A stretch of DNA of 34,211 nt from Candidatus Nitrosopumilus sp. (GTDB lineage Archaea > Thermoproteota > Nitrososphaeria > Nitrososphaerales > Nitrosopumilaceae): positions 1-34,211 of the forward strand of contig JACNFR010000043.1 in the NCBI GenBank assembly GCA_014384555.1, written 5' to 3'. The position numbers were made by a program, and so were the translations under genes. Below are positions 8,818 through 17,228 of the stretch, in pieces. The notes beneath the pieces are model-generated. The model was not told the DNA's origin. It was given only the letters and a program-made list of their open reading frames with translations, and made no database searches. The number at the start of each line of letters is the position of its first letter. The stretch's first letter is position 1.

Positions 8818-10218
8818 TTACCTATACTTGTAGTGTTGTTCCATTTCAGAGTCTTCGTTGTAACGAGTTTCCTCAATTTCAACAAATTTGGCTAATTCTT
8901 CATCAGTGTTAATTGTAAGTTCTCTATTTTCCCATTTAGATTCAATAAGATAAGCAATCCATGCTCGAACTTGGATGGACATTTTTCTTGAAAGAGGCTC
9001 CAAGAATCCTTCAACAATGATTCTCTCAGCTTCTGCATGAGTAAGACATCTGGTTTTCAAATAGAATATTTGTTCTTCATCGATTTGTGCAACAGATGCA
9101 GAGTGGGTAGCCTTTACATCATTAGTAAAAATTTCCAATCCAGGAATTGCGTCAGATTTTGCATCCTTATCCAATAGAATAGAACGACCAGACAAAAAGG
9201 AGTTTGATTTTGCAGCGTTTTCTTTGATTCTAATCATTCCTTTGAAAAGAGATTTAGATTTGTTTCTGAGAATGGATTTTTCAACTACTCTTGCTTCAGT
9301 AGATGGACTTTCATGATTAACGTTAGTTTGTATATCAAATGATTGTTCATTGTTCCCAAAAATAACTTCAGAATCATTTGAAGATGCACCAGTGCCATTA
9401 AGAAAATATTCAATCTTATATCTAGACAACATTGAACCAAACAATCCAGAATACCAATTTACTTTGGAATCTTGTGCTAAATCAGTTCGTCTTGTTGTAA
9501 AGGTTACAGCATGTTGATCCATCATTTGTAGAGTGGTAAAATCTAGTTGTGCATTTGCTGCAAGATTGGTGTTTAATAATTCAAGATATGCTTGTTGAGC
9601 TTCAGTTTTTGGAGAATATAATTCTTGGACAATTGAAGCTTTACTACTTTCATCTGCAAATATTACATTCCTAGAAATTACAGAATGATCATCATCAGAT
9701 AGACATGTCAAAAAGTAAATTGGTTTATCCAAGATTAAATTACGTGGAATGTGAATGAATATTCCAGAATTAAATGCAGCATTATTTAGTGCAGTGAATT
9801 TATCTTCTTGAGATTTAGATGCCTCTAATGCTTTTTTTACCAAATCAGAATTATTTTTTATTGCATCAGATATTGAAGAAATTACCAATCCTTTAGATTT
9901 TAAATCATCAGGGAGGTTGATTTTATGAATATTAGTTCCTATTTGAATAATACAGATTTCTTTTTCTAGTTCGCTTAGTCTTTTTGTAAGAAAATCAGGA
10001 ACATTTGCAGTAGTAGATGTTGAAAGAGATACTTTTTCTGGATCCATCTTTTTTGCATCAGTGTATTTGTTGTAAAGTGGAGACAACTCAAGTGCCAAAC
10101 CATCATAGATAGATAGAGAACTTTTTCTGTAATCTTTTAACCAATCAGGTTCATTTCTTGATGAAGAAATCTCATCTATGTGAGTCGTATTAAGTTTTGA
10201 AAGAAGGGCTTGAGACAT
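8818..10218 (-). CDS. sufD: Fe-S cluster assembly protein SufD
   Basis: SufBD family: ALNNAAFNSGIFIHIPRN, LLDKDAKSDAIPGLEIFTNDVKATHSASVAQIDEEQIFYLKTRCL. Confidence 0.92.
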   Translation of the reverse strand: MSQALLSKLNTTHIDEISSSRNEPDWLKDYRKSSLSIYDGLALELSPLYNKYTDAKKMDPEKVSLSTSTTANVPDFLTKRLSELEKEICIIQIGTNIHKINLPDDLKSKGLVISSISDAIKNNSDLVKKALEASKSQEDKFTALNNAAFNSGIFIHIPRNLILDKPIYFLTCLSDDDHSVISRNVIFADESSKASIVQELYSPKTEAQQAYLELLNTNLAANAQLDFTTLQMMDQHAVTFTTRRTDLAQDSKVNWYSGLFGSMLSRYKIEYFLNGTGASSNDSEVIFGNNEQSFDIQTNVNHESPSTEARVVEKSILRNKSKSLFKGMIRIKENAAKSNSFLSGRSILLDKDAKSDAIPGLEIFTNDVKATHSASVAQIDEEQIFYLKTRCLTHAEAERIIVEGFLEPLSRKMSIQVRAWIAYLIESKWENRELTINTDEELAKFVEIEETRYNEDSEMEQHYKYR

Positions 10219-10246
10219 GATTCATCAAAATTATATTTTGGGAAGA

Positions 10247-11656
10247 TTATCCCACAGAGTCATCCATCTCTAGTTTGATGAGTCTGTTTAGTTCAACAGC
10301 ATATTCCATTGGTAATTCTTTTGTAAATGGCTCCATGAAACCATTAACAATTAGAGATAGTGCTTCTTCCTCATTAAATCCTCTACTCATAAGATAGAAG
10401 ATTTGTTCATCGCCAATTTTTCCAACAGTTGCTTCGTGGGTAATTGTTGCATCTTCCTGATTAATCTCCATGTAAGGATAGGTATCAGTTTTTGATGTGT
10501 CGTCTAAGAGTAATGCATCACATCTTACAGTGGATTTTACACCAGTAGCACCTTTTGCTACATGCAACATTCCTCTGTAAGTAGAACGTCCATCAAGTCT
10601 GCTTACTGACTTTGATGTGACTTTGGAAGTAGTATTTGGTGCAAGATGAACCATTTTAGCACCTGTGTCTTGGTGTTGTCCCTTACCGGCAAATGCAATG
10701 GATAAGGTTTCCCCATATGCTCTCTCACCGAGAAGATAAACTCCAGGATACTTCATTGTTAGTTTACTGCCAATATTTCCATCAATCCATTCAACAGTTG
10801 CACCTTCATGTGCATAAGCACGTTTTGTTACAAGGTTGTAAACATCTGCACTCCAATTCTGAATTGTAGTGTATCTTAGTTTTGCATCTTTGAGTGCAAC
10901 TAATTCTACAACTGCAGAGTGTAGTGATTCTGAAGAATAGACAGGAGCAGTACAACCTTCAATGTAATGTACTTCTGCACCTTCATCTACAATGATCAAG
11001 GTTCTTTCAAACTGACCAATGTTTTCTGCATTAATTCTAAAGTATGCTTGTAGAGGCATGTCAACTTTGACACCAGGTGGAACATAAATGAAAGAACCAC
11101 CACTCCAAACTGCACTGTTTAATGCTGCAAATTTGTTATCCTCTGGAGGAATAATTTTACCAAAGTATTTTTTGAATAACTCTGGATGTTCATGAAGAGC
11201 TGCATCAGTATCTAAAAAGAGAACACCTTGTTTTGCCAAGTCTTCTCTTAGACTGTGATATACAACTTCAGATTCATATTGTGCACCTACACCTGCTAAG
11301 AATTTCTTTTCAGCTTCTGGAATTCCAAGTTTTTCAAAAGTATTCTTGACATTATCTGGAACATCATCCCAATTCTTCTCTACCTTGTCAGATGCTTTTG
11401 CATAATAGTAAATATTCTGGAAATCAATTACACTAAGATCTCCACCCCAAGTTGGCATTGGTTTTTGCATAAAAATTTCATAAGAACGTAATCTGAAATC
11501 AAGCATCCATTGTGGCTCATTTTTCATTTTACTAATACTAATTACGGTTTCCTTAGACAGGCCTTTCTTGCTAAGGTGGACATACAGTTCGGTAGAGTCC
11601 TTAAAATCATATTTTGAATAATCCATGTCGAGATTTTCAGCAGTCATGTCCGTCAT
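10247..11656 (-). CDS. sufB: Fe-S cluster assembly protein SufB
   Basis: [94 protein letters not shown]. Confidence 0.95.
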   Translation of the reverse strand: MTDMTAENLDMDYSKYDFKDSTELYVHLSKKGLSKETVISISKMKNEPQWMLDFRLRSYEIFMQKPMPTWGGDLSVIDFQNIYYYAKASDKVEKNWDDVPDNVKNTFEKLGIPEAEKKFLAGVGAQYESEVVYHSLREDLAKQGVLFLDTDAALHEHPELFKKYFGKIIPPEDNKFAALNSAVWSGGSFIYVPPGVKVDMPLQAYFRINAENIGQFERTLIIVDEGAEVHYIEGCTAPVYSSESLHSAVVELVALKDAKLRYTTIQNWSADVYNLVTKRAYAHEGATVEWIDGNIGSKLTMKYPGVYLLGERAYGETLSIAFAGKGQHQDTGAKMVHLAPNTTSKVTSKSVSRLDGRSTYRGMLHVAKGATGVKSTVRCDALLLDDTSKTDTYPYMEINQEDATITHEATVGKIGDEQIFYLMSRGFNEEEALSLIVNGFMEPFTKELPMEYAVELNRLIKLEMDDSVG

Positions 11657-11663
11657 AACCCCG

Positions 11664-11678
11664 TTATATTATAAATAC
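11664..11678 (-). promoter_or_regulatory. Candidate archaeal TATA box for sufB
   Basis: Minus strand tttataatataa lies just upstream of the SufB starts, at leaderless spacing. Confidence 0.5.
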
Positions 11679-11694
11679 ATGGGGAAAAATAGGC

Positions 11695-11710
11695 GAAGCT
11701 AAATAGCTTC
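11695..11710. terminator. Short perfect stem-loop between hemD and sufB
   Basis: gaagct-aaat-agcttc, 6-bp stem and 4-nt loop, followed on the minus strand by cgcctattttt; could terminate the hem unit. Confidence 0.35.
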
Positions 11711-11724
11711 AGCTAAATTTCATC

Positions 11725-12531
11725 CTAGGTAGTCAGAGTGTTCTTCATCGCATCAAATGCACCAACTACGGTGTGAACTTCAGCAACAGTGTTTTTGACT
11801 TTGAATTTTTTAAATTCATCTGATGTGAATTGCCCAATAGAAACTAAAGCTAATTTTTTAAGATTATCAAGTAAAATATTCATTTCATAATCTTTTGTCA
11901 TTATCTCAAAGAATGCACGAACAGATGAAGCACTGGTGAAAATAATTCCATCTATTTTATCTTGTGAAAATAATTCACGAAATTGATTCCATTGAGTAGT
12001 ATCTCTAAATGCACATACATCATACAGATGGATCTCTACAACATCAATTCCAATCTTATTTAGTAATTCTTTGAGAAAAGAATTTGAAGCACCGCTACGA
12101 GGAATGATTACTTTTTTTCCAACTGCATGGATTTGAGAAAACTCTTCGCCAATACCAATGGATGAACTATTTTTTGGTTCATAATTCACTTTGATACCAT
12201 ATGCGTTTAATGTTGTAGTTGTTTTAAGACCAATTGACATTACCATAGTATTTGCAACTGCCAATTGCAGTTTCTCAAAGTTTCCAATATTTTTTGCAGT
12301 GTCAAAGAGAATCTTCACAGCCTTTGAGCTGAGAAATACAGAGTAATCAGGATGTTCAGATTCCACTAGATTCAAAAACTCGTCAACAATTTTTTCACCT
12401 TTACTCACTAGTTCTATTGTGGGTAATGGTATTGGAGTTGCATTGTTTTGTTCAGCAAGCGAGATAAATTCTGAAGCATCGTCTTTTGAACGTGTGATTG
12501 CTATAGTCTTCCCGTCAAGCATTATTTCCAA
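11725..12531 (-). CDS. hemD: Uroporphyrinogen-III synthase
   Basis: GKTIAITRSKDDASEF...PTIELV...FLSSKAVKILF...IIFTSASSVRAFFEI; located in the hem cluster. Confidence 0.88.
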   Translation of the reverse strand: MEIMLDGKTIAITRSKDDASEFISLAEQNNATPIPLPTIELVSKGEKIVDEFLNLVESEHPDYSVFLSSKAVKILFDTAKNIGNFEKLQLAVANTMVMSIGLKTTTTLNAYGIKVNYEPKNSSSIGIGEEFSQIHAVGKKVIIPRSGASNSFLKELLNKIGIDVVEIHLYDVCAFRDTTQWNQFRELFSQDKIDGIIFTSASSVRAFFEIMTKDYEMNILLDNLKKLALVSIGQFTSDEFKKFKVKNTVAEVHTVVGAFDAMKNTLTT

Positions 12532-13262
12532 CCTATAGTATCAGACAAATCAACAACTTTGCCAATTATAATATTTGTAGGAGGGGTAATTTTATTTTCT
12601 TTGACTTTATTTGCAATATTAGTTACAGTTCCTTTGATCATTTTTTGTTTAGGAGTAGTACCATTTTGAATTACAGCCACAGGAGTTTTTTTATCCATTC
12701 CTCCAGCAATTAGTTGTTTACAAATCACATCTATTCTAGATAATCCCATCATAATCACGATAGTGTCAACTGATTTTGCAAGATTCTTCCATTTGACAAT
12801 CTCTTTTTTCTTTTCTGGATCTTCATGTCCTGTTACAAAAACTACGGATGATGCATATTTCCTATGAGTTAGTGGAATACCAGCATATGTTGCAGACCCA
12901 ATTCCAGAAGTAATCCCTGGAACAATTTCATATTTTATTTTGTTTTCTTTGAGAAATTCTGCTTCCTCACCACCACGTCCAAAGATAATTGGGTCACCGC
13001 CCTTTAGTCGAACTACATTTTTTTTAGATTTTGCATATTGTACCATTAAATCATTAGTTGTGTTTTGATGTGTTGTATCATCCCCTACTGCACGACCGAC
13101 ATAGACTTTTTCGACTTTTTTTGGGATCATGGAAATTATTTTTTTGCTAACTAGTCTATCATACAAAACAACATCTGCTTTTTCTAGCAATTCAACTGCA
13201 CGTAATGTGATTAATTTACTATCTCCAGGTCCTGCGCCAACAAGATACACTTTTCCAGTCAT
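12522..13262 (-). CDS. cobA: Uroporphyrinogen-III C-methyltransferase (SUMT)
   Basis: VYLVGAGPGDSKLITLRAVELLEKADVVLYDRL, VRLKGGDPIIFGRGGEEAEFL, VPGITSGIGSATYAGIPLTHR. Confidence 0.94.
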   Translation of the reverse strand: MTGKVYLVGAGPGDSKLITLRAVELLEKADVVLYDRLVSKKIISMIPKKVEKVYVGRAVGDDTTHQNTTNDLMVQYAKSKKNVVRLKGGDPIIFGRGGEEAEFLKENKIKYEIVPGITSGIGSATYAGIPLTHRKYASSVVFVTGHEDPEKKKEIVKWKNLAKSVDTIVIMMGLSRIDVICKQLIAGGMDKKTPVAVIQNGTTPKQKMIKGTVTNIANKVKENKITPPTNIIIGKVVDLSDTIGWK

Positions 13263-14194
13263 GTCTTATTCCATTCCTCCACTTTTTCTCTCCAATTTAA
13301 TGCAAGATCATTTACTCCTCTAGCACGCAGTTCCTCCCCAGTATTTTTTCCCAAAGATTTAGGATCATCTTTTTTTCCAGTTTTATCAACATGGAGAGAT
13401 TGCTTTCCATCTACTGAAAATGCAGATACACTCAAAGTCATCTCCAAACCATTTGATTTTGCATATGCCCCTAACGGAAATCTACACCCAGAATCAACAT
13501 AGTCAGAAAGGGAACGCTCAGCCTCAATCTCTAAACGAGAATCAGGATCTTCAATTTTTTTAAGCATTGAAATTGTTTGTGCATCATCAGCCCTTGCAAC
13601 TATAGCTATAGCACCCTGACCTGGAGATGGAGAAAAATCATCAATTGACAATGGAGTGTATTTTACATCCACTCCAAGTCTTGAGATTCCAGCTTGAGCA
13701 AGAACTATTGCATCATAACTTTCTCCAGACACTTTTTTTATTCTAGTTTCAATGTTTCCACGTATTGGTTTTACAATTAGATCAGGTCTTTTTCGTGAAA
13801 CCTGAACTGCACGTCGTAAAGAGCTAGTTCCAATAACTGAACCTTCTTTAATATTATCCAATGTTGAACCGTCTGAAGAAATAAAGACATCATTTACTAC
13901 TTCACGTTTTGGGATTGATGCAAGTATTAGATTCTCATCTAACTCTGATGGAACATCTTTCAAACTATGAACTGCAAAATCAACTTCCTTTAGAGCAACA
14001 GCTCTATCAATCTCTTTTTCAAAAATTCCTTTTTGATCTATTGTAAATAAAGGTCTTGTATCAGTGTCACCCTTTGTAGTAATAGTTTTAATTTCATAAT
14101 CACAATCAGAGTTTACTTTTTTTAATTCAGAAATTACCCAGTTAGTTTGTGCAATAGATAACTGACTTCCCCTAGCTCCTACAGTGTATTTCAA
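13259..14194 (-). CDS. hemC: Porphobilinogen deaminase (hydroxymethylbilane synthase)
   Basis: VGARGSQLSIAQTNWVI, AVHSLKDVPSEL, GTSSLRRAVQ, RGNIETRIKK, PSPGQGAIAI, SGCRFPLGAYA. Confidence 0.95.
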   Translation of the reverse strand: MKYTVGARGSQLSIAQTNWVISELKKVNSDCDYEIKTITTKGDTDTRPLFTIDQKGIFEKEIDRAVALKEVDFAVHSLKDVPSELDENLILASIPKREVVNDVFISSDGSTLDNIKEGSVIGTSSLRRAVQVSRKRPDLIVKPIRGNIETRIKKVSGESYDAIVLAQAGISRLGVDVKYTPLSIDDFSPSPGQGAIAIVARADDAQTISMLKKIEDPDSRLEIEAERSLSDYVDSGCRFPLGAYAKSNGLEMTLSVSAFSVDGKQSLHVDKTGKKDDPKSLGKNTGEELRARGVNDLALNWREKVEEWNKT

Positions 14195-15492
14195 TTTTTC
14201 ACCGACTTTAATGCCAAATGATATGCATCAAGTGTTTTGTTAAGATCTGTTTGTGTATGTGCATCAGAGAGAAAAACAACTTCAAACTGAGACGGAGCAA
14301 TGAAAATTCCATTTTTCAATAAAGTATTGAACATTTTTTGGAATTTCTTTGCATTTGCATTCTTTGATGTTTGATAATCCACAACAGGCTTGTTTGTAAA
14401 GAAAATTTGGAACATTGAGGCTGTAAAGTTGATTTGATGAGGGATTTTCATGTCAGTTGCCATATCATCCAATGCAGTAGAAAACAACAGATTGAATCTT
14501 TCAAGTTTAGAGTATAGTTTGTTTTTGATTTTGTTTATCGTCTTAATCGAACTGATTGCAGCACTAACTGAAATTGGATTTCCTGCAAAGGTACTTGCTT
14601 GGTAAACCTTACCTCCAGGGGAAAGTAAATCCATGATTTCTTTTTTACCGCCAACAGCAGAGATTGTAAATCCATTACTCAATGCTTTTGCCATTGTGGT
14701 CAAGTCAGGTTTTATTCCAAAATGTTCCTGAGCTCCACCAGGTGCAACTCTAAAACCAGTTACAACTTCATCAAAGATTAATGGAATGTTATTCTCTTTA
14801 GTAATTTTTCGCAAATCATGGAGAAAATCTTTCTCAGGTAAGATCAAACCCATGTTAGCGAGTATGGGTTCAACAATAACTCCGGCTATATCTTTATTTT
14901 TTCTAATTGTTTTTTGTAAATCTTCAATATTGTTATACTCTACAACCAGAGTGTTTTTTGAAACTTCATCTAATCCACCATCAGAAACAGAAATTCCATT
15001 ATGCGCAGAACCAGAACCTGCTTTTACCAAAACAGAATCATGTGCACCATGATAGCACCCTTCAAATTTTATAATTTTTTTCTTTTTTGTAAAACCACGA
15101 GCTAGTCTTATTGCAGTCATTGTGGCCTCACCACCAGTATTCATCAATCTTACTTTGTCAATAGATGGAAAATTTCCAATAATTAATTTTGAAAGTTCAG
15201 TTTCAGATTCAGTCGGAGTGCAATAGAGAGTACCCTTTGAAAGTTGAGCAGATACGGATTTGATAATTTCTTTACGTCTGTGTCCTAAGAGTAATGCCCC
15301 ATAACCATTGCAGAAATCAATGTAACGATTATTGTCTGCATCCCAAATGTATGCCCCATTTGCTTTTTTTGTAAAAAATGGATATGGCTCAAAATATCTA
15401 ACAGGGCTATTAACACCAGATGGAATTACTTTTTTTGCAATATCAAATAGTTTTTTAGATTCAGACAACCATTCAAGGGTATTTTTGGTCAT
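14191..15492 (-). CDS. hemL: Glutamate-1-semialdehyde 2,1-aminomutase
   Basis: IPSGVNSPVRYFEPYPFFTKKANGAYIWDADNNRYIDFCNGYGALLLGH, FEGCYHGAHDSVLVKAGSG, IFDEVVTGFRVAPGGAQEHFGI. MTKNTLEWL at 15492 preferred over the 15591 ORF start. Confidence 0.94.
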   Translation of the reverse strand: MTKNTLEWLSESKKLFDIAKKVIPSGVNSPVRYFEPYPFFTKKANGAYIWDADNNRYIDFCNGYGALLLGHRRKEIIKSVSAQLSKGTLYCTPTESETELSKLIIGNFPSIDKVRLMNTGGEATMTAIRLARGFTKKKKIIKFEGCYHGAHDSVLVKAGSGSAHNGISVSDGGLDEVSKNTLVVEYNNIEDLQKTIRKNKDIAGVIVEPILANMGLILPEKDFLHDLRKITKENNIPLIFDEVVTGFRVAPGGAQEHFGIKPDLTTMAKALSNGFTISAVGGKKEIMDLLSPGGKVYQASTFAGNPISVSAAISSIKTINKIKNKLYSKLERFNLLFSTALDDMATDMKIPHQINFTASMFQIFFTNKPVVDYQTSKNANAKKFQKMFNTLLKNGIFIAPSQFEVVFLSDAHTQTDLNKTLDAYHLALKSVKN

Positions 15493-15494
15493 TA

Positions 15495-16178
15495 TTATTC
15501 GTAATTTGCAGCCCTTTGTGCTTGAAATTTCTTTCGGAATAGAAATGCGGTAATCATTGTCCCAACATAGGGGGCAGTCCAATAAAGCCACAGATTTTCA
15601 AAGGCTCCAGACAATAATGCAGGTGCCAGTGCTCGAGCAGGATTCATAGATGCCCCAGAAATAAAAGCCAAAAAGAGAATATCCAACCCAACTATTCCTC
15701 CAATTGCAACACCGCTGAATCCTCTTAGTCCTTTTGTATATACGACATAAAATATGACACCCATGAGCATTGCAGAAGCTAAAACTTCAACAGGGAAAAT
15801 CACAAATATTGAAAAATCATAGTTGGGGGCATTTGCCCCAAGATTTACTTTGTCTCCAATGAATGTTAAAACAAAAAGAGACCCAAGTATTGCACCGATT
15901 ATTTCTGCCACAAAATAATATACAACTTGAATTTTTGATATATGACCTGTAATGTAATAACCAATAGTTACTGCAGGGTTGAAGTGTGCCAAGGAAATCT
16001 TTCCAAAAGAGTACACACCAATTAACAGTGCAATAAAAGGAGCGACAGCTGCAAAAGGAATTCCTAATTGGCCATCAAAAAATTCAACATCATATACAAT
16101 AGAACCGGTTGCAAAGACTACAAGAATAAAAGTTCCAATTAACTCAACTGTAAAAATCTGTAAATTCGAATATGCCAT
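15495..16178 (-). CDS. MIP/aquaporin family channel
   Basis: Two NPA boxes: HFNPAVTIGYYITG and SMNPARALAPALLSG; six TM segments. Confidence 0.92.
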   Translation of the reverse strand: MAYSNLQIFTVELIGTFILVVFATGSIVYDVEFFDGQLGIPFAAVAPFIALLIGVYSFGKISLAHFNPAVTIGYYITGHISKIQVVYYFVAEIIGAILGSLFVLTFIGDKVNLGANAPNYDFSIFVIFPVEVLASAMLMGVIFYVVYTKGLRGFSGVAIGGIVGLDILFLAFISGASMNPARALAPALLSGAFENLWLYWTAPYVGTMITAFLFRKKFQAQRAANYE

Positions 16179-16181
16179 GAA

Positions 16182-16583
16182 TTAGCCCTCAAGAGATTTT
16201 ATGAGATTCAACACTTCAGATTTTATTTTATCACGAATTTCTCTAACTTCATCAAGTGATTTTTCTTTTGGATCAGAAATATTCCAATCAAGTACATCTT
16301 TTACAAACAATGATGGACATGATTCTTTATCCATGCATCCCATGTTAACAGTTTTAGAAGAATTTTCAATCATCGAGTTTGACAATATCTTAGGTTGTTG
16401 ATTTGTCAGATCTATTCCAATTTCGTTCATAACTTGGATTATAATTGGATTAAGTTTAGATGACGGAGTGGTTCCAGCACTTGAAACTTTGAATTTATCA
16501 GGGGCATATTTTCGAAAAAAGGCTTCAGCCATTTGGCTTCTACCAGCATTTTCTACGCACACAAATAGTATATTTTCAGACAT
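16182..16583 (-). CDS. Low-molecular-weight phosphatase-fold arsenate reductase-like protein
   Basis: ILFVCVENAGRSQMAEAFFRKYAP P-loop; MGCMDKESCPSLFVKDVLDWNISDPKEKS matches ArsC (thioredoxin-type) rather than a generic PTPase. Confidence 0.85.
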   Translation of the reverse strand: MSENILFVCVENAGRSQMAEAFFRKYAPDKFKVSSAGTTPSSKLNPIIIQVMNEIGIDLTNQQPKILSNSMIENSSKTVNMGCMDKESCPSLFVKDVLDWNISDPKEKSLDEVREIRDKIKSEVLNLIKSLEG

Positions 16584-16596
16584 TTCTATAATATCA

Positions 16597-16618
16597 CATA
16601 AATAATAGTTTATATAAA
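16597..16618. promoter_or_regulatory. Overlapping divergent TATA elements in 46-bp arsC/arsR intergenic region
   Basis: Palindromic tttatataaa (16609-16618) is ~30 nt from the arsC ATG on the minus strand; ataaataat (~16598-16606) is ~28 nt from the arsR ATG on the plus strand. Confidence 0.5.
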
Positions 16619-16629
16619 TTTAGATTGAT

Positions 16630-16929
16630 ATGAATGGAGTCAGCCTTTTAAAATGTATTTGTGATGAAACGCGTTTTGAGATTTTAGAATTATTACAGAA
16701 AAACAAAGAGTTGTGTGTAAATGATTTTGTAGAAAAATTAGAAAAGGATCAACCACTAGTATCACACCATCTAAAGACATTGAAAAAATGTGGGATTGTC
16801 AAATCTAGAGATGAAGGAAAAAAGGCAATGTACACAATAACAAATAATCAGTTATCAGAATTAATCTCAGTCGTTACAAAAACAAGCAAGAGAATTCCAG
16901 TTTTATGTTCAGATGAAAAGTGCTGTTAA
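16630..16929 (+). CDS. ArsR/SmtB-family transcriptional regulator
   Basis: LLKCICDETRFEILELLQKNKELCVNDFVEKLEKDQPLVSHHLKTLKKCGIVKSRDEGKKAMYTI winged helix; C-terminal CSDEKCC. Confidence 0.9.
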   Translation: MNGVSLLKCICDETRFEILELLQKNKELCVNDFVEKLEKDQPLVSHHLKTLKKCGIVKSRDEGKKAMYTITNNQLSELISVVTKTSKRIPVLCSDEKCC

Positions 16930-17228
16930 AATTTTTCAGGTCTTAATACACCAACTTCACTGACATACAGAACAATAGCAAAATTGGCAAATAATGTTCT
17001 AGATATTTCTTCTACAACATCTTGCAATTTTTCTTCACGCATAATAACTTCGACTTTGACATTTTTTTCAGTTTTTAATCCTTGTCCACGAATCCCACGT
17101 GCACCATTCCCATCAACTTCATATGTTGTATATCCAGTGATTTCATGTTTACTTAGAATATCAATAATATTTTTTTGAGCTAATATCTCACATGTGATTG
17201 TAAGTAATTTTACGGGATATAGTTTCAT
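16926..17228 (-). CDS. SbtB-like PII-family signalling protein
   Basis: ITGYTTYEVDGNGARGIRGQG and FANFAIVLYVSEVGVL resemble the T-loop and C-terminal strand of SbtB; ATGA overlap with the upstream SbtA-like gene (start 17228, or 17234). Confidence 0.82.
   Translation of the reverse strand: MKLYPVKLLTITCEILAQKNIIDILSKHEITGYTTYEVDGNGARGIRGQGLKTEKNVKVEVIMREEKLQDVVEEISRTLFANFAIVLYVSEVGVLRPEKF

Noticed and set aside
16182-16583. Could be an ordinary tyrosine phosphatase rather than ArsC
   Set aside because: MGCMDKESCP and the divergent ArsR gene favour the arsenate reductase branch; kept as ArsC-like with some uncertainty.
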